A stretch of 39,053 nucleotides of DNA. Origin: Stutzerimonas stutzeri TS44. GTDB lineage: Bacteria; Pseudomonadota; Gammaproteobacteria; Pseudomonadales; Pseudomonadaceae. Within the stretch, counting starts at the first letter, position 1, and every line of letters starts with the position of its first letter. Below, in pieces: positions 33,710 through 39,053 of the stretch. The notes below the pieces were generated by a model. It was not told where the DNA came from. It worked only from the letters and a program-made list of their open reading frames with translations, and ran no database searches. A program made the translations under genes and the position numbers. Location of the stretch: assembly GCA_000263395.1 (NCBI GenBank), contig AJXE01000029.1, positions 1-39,053 on the forward strand, in the 5' to 3' direction.

Positions 33710-35704
33710 GTGAGCACCGATAACGACAATATTCTGTTCGGCAACGGCGATGAGCTACCCAGCAACCGTTCCGGCAACCCTCATATCCAGGATGTGATCA
33801 ACCTCGGCCGTCGCCAAATCCTGGCGGGCGGCGCCTCGCTCGGCGCACTGGCCTTTCTGGGCGCGACGCTACCGTCGGTCGTTCAGGCCGCTGACCAGAC
33901 GGCTGAGCAGCTCAGCAATTCCTCTCTGAAGCGTCGCAACCGGCTCCCCTTCACCGCCGTCCCGGTCACTCGCCACGATGGCATCAGTGTGCCGTCGGGA
34001 TACACGGCAACCCCCTTCATTCCGTGGGGCACGCCCATCAGCGGGCGCTATCCGGCCTATCTGGAAGATGCCAGCAACAGCGCCGAGGATCAGGCGCATC
34101 AGACCGGTATGCATCACGACGGCATGCACTTCTTTCCGATCAATGCCAAATCCGGCGGCCAGCAGAGCGATCATGGGCTGCTGGTGCTGAATCACGAATA
34201 CATCGATGCTCCGCTGTTGCATCCGAACGGACCGACGCTCGTCGATGGCAAGCGCACGGTAGTCGATGAGGTGCGCAAGGAAATCAATGCCCACGGCGTT
34301 TCCGTAGTGGAAATCCGCCGCGGTGTGCGCAGCGACTGGTCGGTACTGCCGTCCGCCCGCAATCGCCGCATCACCGGCGCCACGCCAATGCGCATCGAAG
34401 GTCCGGCCAAGGGGCATGCCCTGCTGCGAACCCGCTACAGCCCGAGCGGCACCTCGACCCGCGGCACGCTGAACAACTGCGCGAACGGCTTCACCCCCTG
34501 GGGCACCTATCTGACCTGCGAAGAGAACTGGGCCGGTTACTTTGCCAGCCAGGACAGTGAGCTACCGCGCGAGCTCAGCCGTTACGGCGTACGTGATAGC
34601 AGCCGCTATGCCTGGGAAACCGTTGCCGGCGACGAATTCCAGCGTTTCGATGCGACACGCCACGGCGCCGATGCCCAGGCCGACTACCGCAACGAGCCGA
34701 ATACCTTCGGCTGGATCGTCGAGATCGACCCGTTCGATCCGGACGCCATGCCGGTCAAACGCACTGCCCTCGGTCGCTTTGCGCACGAGGGGCTGGTCTT
34801 TGCGCCCGTCAAACCGGGCCGCCCGCTGGTGTGCTACTCCGGCGACGACTCGCAGAATGAATACATTTACAAGTATGTCAGCCGTGATCGCTACCGCCCG
34901 CAGCGCAGCGACGGTCGCCTGCTGGATGTCGGCACGCTCTACGTAGCCCGCTTCAATGCCGATGGCAGCGGCGACTGGCTGGCGCTGGACATCGACGATC
35001 CGGCCTTCCAGCAGGCTTGCGCAACGGCCGGCGTGAACTTCGCCGACCAGGGCGAAGTACTGATCAACACCCGCCTGGCCGCCGACATCGCCGGCGCCAC
35101 CCGGATGGATCGCCCGGAATGGGGTGCCGTTCACCCGGACAACGGCGATGTCTATTTCACCCTGACCAACAACAGCTCACGCACCGCAGTCGATGCGGCC
35201 AACCCGCGCTCCCCCAATCCCTACGGCCATATCATTCGCTGGTCGGAAGAAAGCCGCGACTACGCAGGAACCCGCTTTCGCTGGGATATCTACCTATTGG
35301 CCGGTCCGCAGGGCGACAGCAGGACGCCGAAAGGTCAAACCCTGGATGACAGCAACATCCTGGCCAGTCCGGATGGGCTGTGGTTCGATGATGAAGGCCG
35401 TCTCTGGATCCAGACCGACATGAGCGGCAGCCAGCTGAAAGCCGGACCGTTCGGCAACAACCAGATGCTGGTTTCCGATCCCAAAACCGGGGAAACCAAG
35501 CGCTTTCTGGTCGGCCCACTGGGCGCGGAGGTAACCGGCATTACCGCAACGCCAGATTTCCGCACGCTGTTCGTGAATATCCAACATCCAGGCGAGGGTT
35601 CCATGCCGGATAACTACAGCAGCAGCTGGCCGGATGGTCCGGGCCGGCGACCGCGCTCCGCAACGGTCATCATCAGCCGAGAGGATGGCAAACGGCTGAT
35701 GTGA
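33710..35704 (+). CDS. PhoX-family (DUF839) phosphatase, Tat-exported
   Basis: A 664-residue periplasmic protein of the PhoX/DUF839 group; PhoX enzymes are Ca/Fe-dependent alkaline phosphatases that release phosphate from organic esters. The twin-arginine signal is at 32-60: LGRRQILAGG with Arg34-Arg35, a hydrophobic stretch, and cleavage after VVQA (60). The mature beta-propeller pattern follows: GMHHDGMHFFPI, GLLVLNHEYID, GFTPWGTYLTCEENW, GRFAHEGLVFAPV, GWIVEIDPFDP, DGLWFDDEGRLWIQTD. The start is GTG 33710, with an AGGGA site about 7 nt upstream. The PHO box before it supports phosphate control. The exact enzymatic action is inferred from the family. Confidence 0.92.
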   Translation: MSTDNDNILFGNGDELPSNRSGNPHIQDVINLGRRQILAGGASLGALAFLGATLPSVVQAADQTAEQLSNSSLKRRNRLPFTAVPVTRHDGISVPSGYTATPFIPWGTPISGRYPAYLEDASNSAEDQAHQTGMHHDGMHFFPINAKSGGQQSDHGLLVLNHEYIDAPLLHPNGPTLVDGKRTVVDEVRKEINAHGVSVVEIRRGVRSDWSVLPSARNRRITGATPMRIEGPAKGHALLRTRYSPSGTSTRGTLNNCANGFTPWGTYLTCEENWAGYFASQDSELPRELSRYGVRDSSRYAWETVAGDEFQRFDATRHGADAQADYRNEPNTFGWIVEIDPFDPDAMPVKRTALGRFAHEGLVFAPVKPGRPLVCYSGDDSQNEYIYKYVSRDRYRPQRSDGRLLDVGTLYVARFNADGSGDWLALDIDDPAFQQACATAGVNFADQGEVLINTRLAADIAGATRMDRPEWGAVHPDNGDVYFTLTNNSSRTAVDAANPRSPNPYGHIIRWSEESRDYAGTRFRWDIYLLAGPQGDSRTPKGQTLDDSNILASPDGLWFDDEGRLWIQTDMSGSQLKAGPFGNNQMLVSDPKTGETKRFLVGPLGAEVTGITATPDFRTLFVNIQHPGEGSMPDNYSSSWPDGPGRRPRSATVIISREDGKRLM

Positions 35705-35714
35705 AACCCACCTG

Positions 35715-35741
35715 ATCAAGGCCGGTCATACCGGCCCTGAT
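35715..35741. terminator. Hairpin between convergent genes
   Basis: ATCA-A-GGCCGG (35715-35725) pairs with CCGGCC-C-TGAT (35731-35741), with one internal mismatch and a TCATA loop. It lies between the ends of the PhoX-family gene (35704) and the AI-2E-family gene (35759). No T-tract, so moderate confidence. Confidence 0.6.
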
Positions 35742-35758
35742 TGGGGAATGCGCTTCGC

Positions 35759-36832
35759 TCACTCAGGTGCATCAACTGCACTCCGGTGCCGATCGCCATT
35801 GGTAAACAGTCCCCACGATGAGATGAACAGCGCCGCGATAAGCGGTCCGATTACGAAGCCATTCAGTCCGAACAGCGCGAGCCCTCCAAGGGTGGAAATC
35901 AGGACAAGGTAATCGGGCATCTTGGTGTCCTTGCCCACCAGGATCGGGCGAAGGACATTGTCCACCAGGCCGATAACCATTACCCCATACAGGATCAGAA
36001 CCACACCCTGCCAGGCTGCGCCGCTGAATAGGAAGTAGACAGCGACGGGTGTCCAGATCAGCGCGGCTCCAACGGCGGGAAGCAACGACAGGAATGCCAT
36101 CAATACCGCCCAGAGCAGCGCCCCGGAAATTCCCAGCACCGCGAAAATCACTCCGCCGAGCGCTCCCTGCGTGATGGCAACAATGACGTTACCCTTCACC
36201 GTGGCACGTACCACTCTGGTGAATTTATTGAACAACCGCCGTTTCTGGGTATCGCTCAACGGCAGTGCCTGCCGGATCCGCAGCACCAGCTCGCGGCCGT
36301 CGCGGATGAAGAAAAACAGCAGGTAGAGCATTACGCAGAAGCTCACCAGGAACTGAAACGTACCCTGACCAAAGCTGAACGCTTTCGTAGCCAGGAACTG
36401 ACTGCCTTCCAGCGCACCACTGGAAAGCTTTTCGCGCATGCTGTCCAGATCGCCGAAGCCGAACCGCCGAAGCTGCGCCTGCAGGGCATCCGGCATCAAT
36501 GACTTCATCTGCACCAGGTATCCATCGATGTCCAGCTCACCGGTCTCGATGCGCTGGTATAGCGCAGCACCTTCTTGCACGAGCATTCCGGTAATGATGA
36601 TTACCGGAATAACCGCCACCAACAGGCATATCAGTAGCGTCAGCAACGCGGCTGAATTCGGACGCCCCGCGAAACGCTGCTGCAGTCGGCGCTGTAATGG
36701 CGAGAAGAGAATGGCCAGCACCGCAGCCCAGAACACCGCGCCATAGAACGGCAGGAGAATCCATCCGAAGGCAAGGGAAACCAGCACCAGCAAAGCGAGG
36801 AAGGTCTTCTGCTCGAGCGTCGATCTGATCAT
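35759..36832 (-). CDS. AI-2E/PerM-family membrane protein
   Basis: A 357-residue inner-membrane protein with about eight hydrophobic segments: the paired N-terminal helices (FLALLVLVSLAFGWILLPFYGAVFWAAVLAILF), a third around 65-85, a soluble loop of about 65 residues, and five more in the C-terminal half. The family segments LPAVGAALIWTPVAVYFLFSG and DNVLRPILVG are clear. Members export varied small molecules or ions; some are AI-2 exporters and some Na+(Li+)/H+ antiporters, and nothing here decides between these. It begins at ATG 36832 and is probably a single-gene unit. Confidence 0.93.
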   Translation of the reverse strand: MIRSTLEQKTFLALLVLVSLAFGWILLPFYGAVFWAAVLAILFSPLQRRLQQRFAGRPNSAALLTLLICLLVAVIPVIIITGMLVQEGAALYQRIETGELDIDGYLVQMKSLMPDALQAQLRRFGFGDLDSMREKLSSGALEGSQFLATKAFSFGQGTFQFLVSFCVMLYLLFFFIRDGRELVLRIRQALPLSDTQKRRLFNKFTRVVRATVKGNVIVAITQGALGGVIFAVLGISGALLWAVLMAFLSLLPAVGAALIWTPVAVYFLFSGAAWQGVVLILYGVMVIGLVDNVLRPILVGKDTKMPDYLVLISTLGGLALFGLNGFVIGPLIAALFISSWGLFTNGDRHRSAVDAPE

Positions 36833-36912
36833 GCTTCACCCAGAAATCCGTTGTGCTATTCAGTTAGTCAACATACGGATTGGTGAGTGCGCAGTTTTTC
36901 TGCTCACCAAAA

Positions 36913-36940
36913 AAGAAGGCAGGAATTATCCTGCCTTCTT
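36913..36940 (-). terminator. Terminator of the antiporter gene
   Basis: A perfect 12-bp stem, AAGAAGGCAGGA (36913-36924) with TCCTGCCTTCTT (36929-36940), with an ATTA loop; on the minus strand it is followed by T-rich sequence. It lies 17 bp beyond the antiporter stop. Confidence 0.92.
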
Positions 36941-36957
36941 CGTTCAACCCTATCGAA

Positions 36958-38274
36958 TCACAGGGTCATTGCGGCCACCCAACCAAAGGCGAGCAACGGC
37001 AAGTTGTAGTGGAGGAACGTCGGAACCACCGTGTCCCAAATGTGGTTGTGCTGGCCGTCGACGTTGAGGCCCGCCGTCGGCCCCAAGGTCGAATCCGAAG
37101 CGGGAGAGCCACCATCGCCCAACGCACCCGCTGTTCCCACCAAACTCACGATCGCAAGCGGGCTGAAACCCAGCTCCACCCCTAGCGGTACGAAGATCGC
37201 CGCAATGATGGGTACTGTCGAGAACGACGAACCGATACCCATGGTTACCAGAAGGCCGACTAGCAACATCGCCAGCGCTGCCATAGCCTTGCTATTACCA
37301 ATCCAGGCGGCAGATGCCTCTACCAGCGATTTCACCTGGCCGGTCTCACGCATGACCTCGGCGAAACCCGCAGCAGCAATCATGATGAACCCAATCATGG
37401 CCATCATCTTCATACCCTCGGTGAACAGATCGTCCGCTTCACGCCATCTCACCACACCAGATGCTGAGAAGATCACGAAACCTGCGAGCGCACCGAGAAT
37501 CATGGAGTCCAGCCACAACTGCACAATGAACGCTGCCCCAATGGCAATTGCCGCCACGAGCAATGTGAGAGGACTGTAGGTCGCGACGACCTGCTCCACC
37601 TCGTCTATTCGGGCCAAATCATAATCGCGTGGCTTGCGATAACTGAAGAAGGCGATGATCAACCCAGCTACCATCCCAAGCGCAGGAATCAGCATTGCCT
37701 CCGTCACTTTTACTCCGGATACATCCACACCGGCTTTCGCAACGTTGGCGAGCAGAACCTCGTTGAGAAAAATATTGCCAAAACCGACCGGTAGAAACAT
37801 GTATGGCGTGATCAGTCCGAAAGCCAGCACACAGGCGATCAGCCGGCGATCGATTCGCAAATTGGACAACACGGTCAACAGCGGTGGAACCAACATAGGA
37901 ATGAAAGCGATGTGAATAGGCAAAATGTTTTGGGACGAGATCGCAACTACCAACAGCAGTGCAATCACTATCCATTTGACGGACTGACCGCTATGGGCTG
38001 CCCGACTTTCTACCATTGCCAAAGCCTTGTCAGCCAACGCATGGGCGAGGCCGCTCTTGCCGATAGCAACGGCGAAAGCTCCCAGCAGCGCATACGACAA
38101 CGCAACCGTTGCGCCTCCTCCGAGCCCTTTATTGAATGCGGCAAGCGTAGACTCGATGCCCAGGCCACCAAGAAGCCCGCCACACAACGTACCGGCAATC
38201 AACGCAACCACAACGTGTATTCGGCACAAACTCAAGATCAGCATCACGCCGACCGCTACCACTACTGCATTCAT
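36958..38274 (-). CDS. Na+/H+ antiporter-family protein (YuiF-like)
   Basis: A 438-residue inner-membrane protein with about 11-12 hydrophobic segments. Diagnostic stretches are [79 protein letters not shown] and [19 protein letters not shown], which place it in the Na_H_antiporter/YuiF group of the ion transporter superfamily. Some YuiF relatives are described as amino-acid (histidine) permeases, so the substrate is open. The ATG at 38274, with a GGTGAAG site, is preferred to the TTG one codon upstream. It is divergent from queD and ends at a strong terminator. Confidence 0.9.
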   Translation of the reverse strand: MNAVVVAVGVMLILSLCRIHVVVALIAGTLCGGLLGGLGIESTLAAFNKGLGGGATVALSYALLGAFAVAIGKSGLAHALADKALAMVESRAAHSGQSVKWIVIALLLVVAISSQNILPIHIAFIPMLVPPLLTVLSNLRIDRRLIACVLAFGLITPYMFLPVGFGNIFLNEVLLANVAKAGVDVSGVKVTEAMLIPALGMVAGLIIAFFSYRKPRDYDLARIDEVEQVVATYSPLTLLVAAIAIGAAFIVQLWLDSMILGALAGFVIFSASGVVRWREADDLFTEGMKMMAMIGFIMIAAAGFAEVMRETGQVKSLVEASAAWIGNSKAMAALAMLLVGLLVTMGIGSSFSTVPIIAAIFVPLGVELGFSPLAIVSLVGTAGALGDGGSPASDSTLGPTAGLNVDGQHNHIWDTVVPTFLHYNLPLLAFGWVAAMTL

Positions 38275-38491
38275 CAAACTTCACCGTTGTGCAAGTCTAG
38301 GCCGAGAGAAAAGGGCGTACTCTGCAATAACGCACTACCCGTGTCCAGCCCGCTCATTTGAGCGTCGCTCCCGCCCCACCCAAGCTAGCCTTAGCACTCA
38401 CCAAGCATGCTGGTCGGCTATTGCGCGACGCCCCCAAGGAAAGACAGTAAAATTACTGTATCGATGTCCCAACTATTAGCGAGCTTTTCTT

Positions 38492-38848
38492 GTGGAAATT
38501 TTCAAAGAGTTCACCTTCGAATCTGCACATCGGCTTCCGAATGTGCCGACTGGACATAAATGCGGACGCCTGCACGGCCATTCCTTTCGCGTGGCAATCT
38601 ACATAGCGGGTGAAGTGGATCCATTCACCGGCTGGATCCGGGATTTCAGCGAACTCAAAGCCATCTTTCGCCCCATCTACGAACGGCTCGATCACAACTA
38701 CCTCAACGACCTTCCTGGACTCGAAAATCCGACTAGCGAGAATCTCGCCAAATGGATCTGGAACGAACTAAAACCTCTTCTTCCAGAACTTTCGCGCGTG
38801 CGTATACACGAAACCTGCACTAGTGGCTGCGAATACCACGGTGATTGA
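38492..38848 (+). CDS. queD: 6-carboxy-5,6,7,8-tetrahydropterin synthase QueD
   Basis: The second step of queuosine synthesis: converts 7,8-dihydroneopterin triphosphate to 6-carboxytetrahydropterin. It has 118 residues. The zinc ligands are His13 (ESAHRL), His28 and His30 (RLHGHSF); the catalytic Cys24 is in HKCGR. The C-terminal [13 protein letters not shown] segment with Glu is present. The start is GTG at 38492, supported by the family N-terminus ([15 protein letters not shown]). The 210-bp gap to the antiporter gene holds both promoters; no preQ1 riboswitch was recognised in it. No other queuosine gene is in the window. Confidence 0.95.
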   Translation: MEIFKEFTFESAHRLPNVPTGHKCGRLHGHSFRVAIYIAGEVDPFTGWIRDFSELKAIFRPIYERLDHNYLNDLPGLENPTSENLAKWIWNELKPLLPELSRVRIHETCTSGCEYHGD

Positions 38849-39053
38849 CACCGTGCGTTAGCTTCGCCTCAAGAGCAGCCGCTGGCCGAATTCCCATTAG
38901 GGAGGGCCGAGGCTGCCGCACCGCACCGTTCAACGAACTTCGCATTCCACCCAAGAAGCTGATCGAAGTAACGGTTCATCCAATCGATTCTAGCGATTCA
39001 GTCCGATCTGTTGCACGTACAGCCAGCGATTACATAACCGTCCGACCAGCATC

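Noticed and set aside
38278..38491. preQ1 riboswitch before queD
   Set aside because: No preQ1 aptamer pattern (short stem with the A-rich tail pairing into the loop) was recognisable; the gap is also shared with the antiporter promoter.
38849..39053. 36-codon minus-strand frame near the right edge
   Set aside because: Starts at an ATG without a ribosome binding site, has no recognisable feature and lies in a short non-coding stretch.

Overview
The window looks like a chromosomal segment of a Pseudomonas-type gammaproteobacterium, most probably the P. stutzeri (Stutzerimonas) group. The codon use is GC-rich, and the gene order cysG-serS-crcB-rarA-lolA-ftsK / trxB-aat-bpt-infA / clpA-clpS / cspD / icd / idh-nudJ-mnmA-hflD-purB-roxA-...-aceA-phoX matches, from memory, the conserved block of P. 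aeruginosa and its relatives. The species call is inference; no database was searched.

Positions 1-6508 are the right end of an integrated element. A tyrosine recombinase gene (4954-6186) lies beside a 58-nt 3' fragment of a tRNA-Ser(UGA) gene (6451-6508). The 5' half of that tRNA is missing here, so the element is inserted in the tRNA gene and its far end lies beyond the left edge. Inside it are an AlpA/excisionase-like HTH protein, a DUF3987 primase/helicase-like protein, a lone plus-strand small gene, and a six-gene leftward operon of small proteins that runs off the window. The operon includes a DUF5681-like protein of the kind often found beside phage terminases, and two of its junctions are 4-nt ATGA overlaps. 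This suggests a phage satellite or a degenerate prophage. It is the least explained part of the window.

Positions 6494-14253 are a leftward housekeeping cluster: ftsK (division and chromosome translocation), lolA (lipoprotein sorting), rarA (stalled forks), crcB (fluoride export), serS (Ser-tRNA) and cysG (siroheme). The cysG frame runs through its own terminator into the tRNA fragment, which suggests a frameshift near its end.

Positions 14466-20450 hold trxB, then aat, bpt and infA in one direction, and clpS-clpA in the other, followed by cspD. Aat, Bpt, ClpS and ClpA are together nearly the whole bacterial N-degron pathway; only ClpP is absent.

Positions 20583-33539 are centred on carbon metabolism and tRNA/ribosome modification. 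NADP-isocitrate dehydrogenase occurs in both forms, dimeric icd and monomeric idh, divergently placed. Then come a Nudix hydrolase, mnmA-hflD, purB, and a tight four-gene unit (roxA, a GNAT protein, a DUF7931-like protein and a secretin-N0-like periplasmic protein). Isocitrate lyase aceA follows a 485-bp gap with a TGTAGT/ACTACA palindrome that resembles an RccR operator.

Positions 33643-38848 contain a Tat-exported PhoX-family phosphatase behind a good PHO box, an AI-2E/PerM-family membrane protein, a Na+/H+ antiporter-family protein, and queD (queuosine pathway). The last 205 bases hold nothing I can support. No CRISPR array, rRNA, intact tRNA or insertion sequence was seen.
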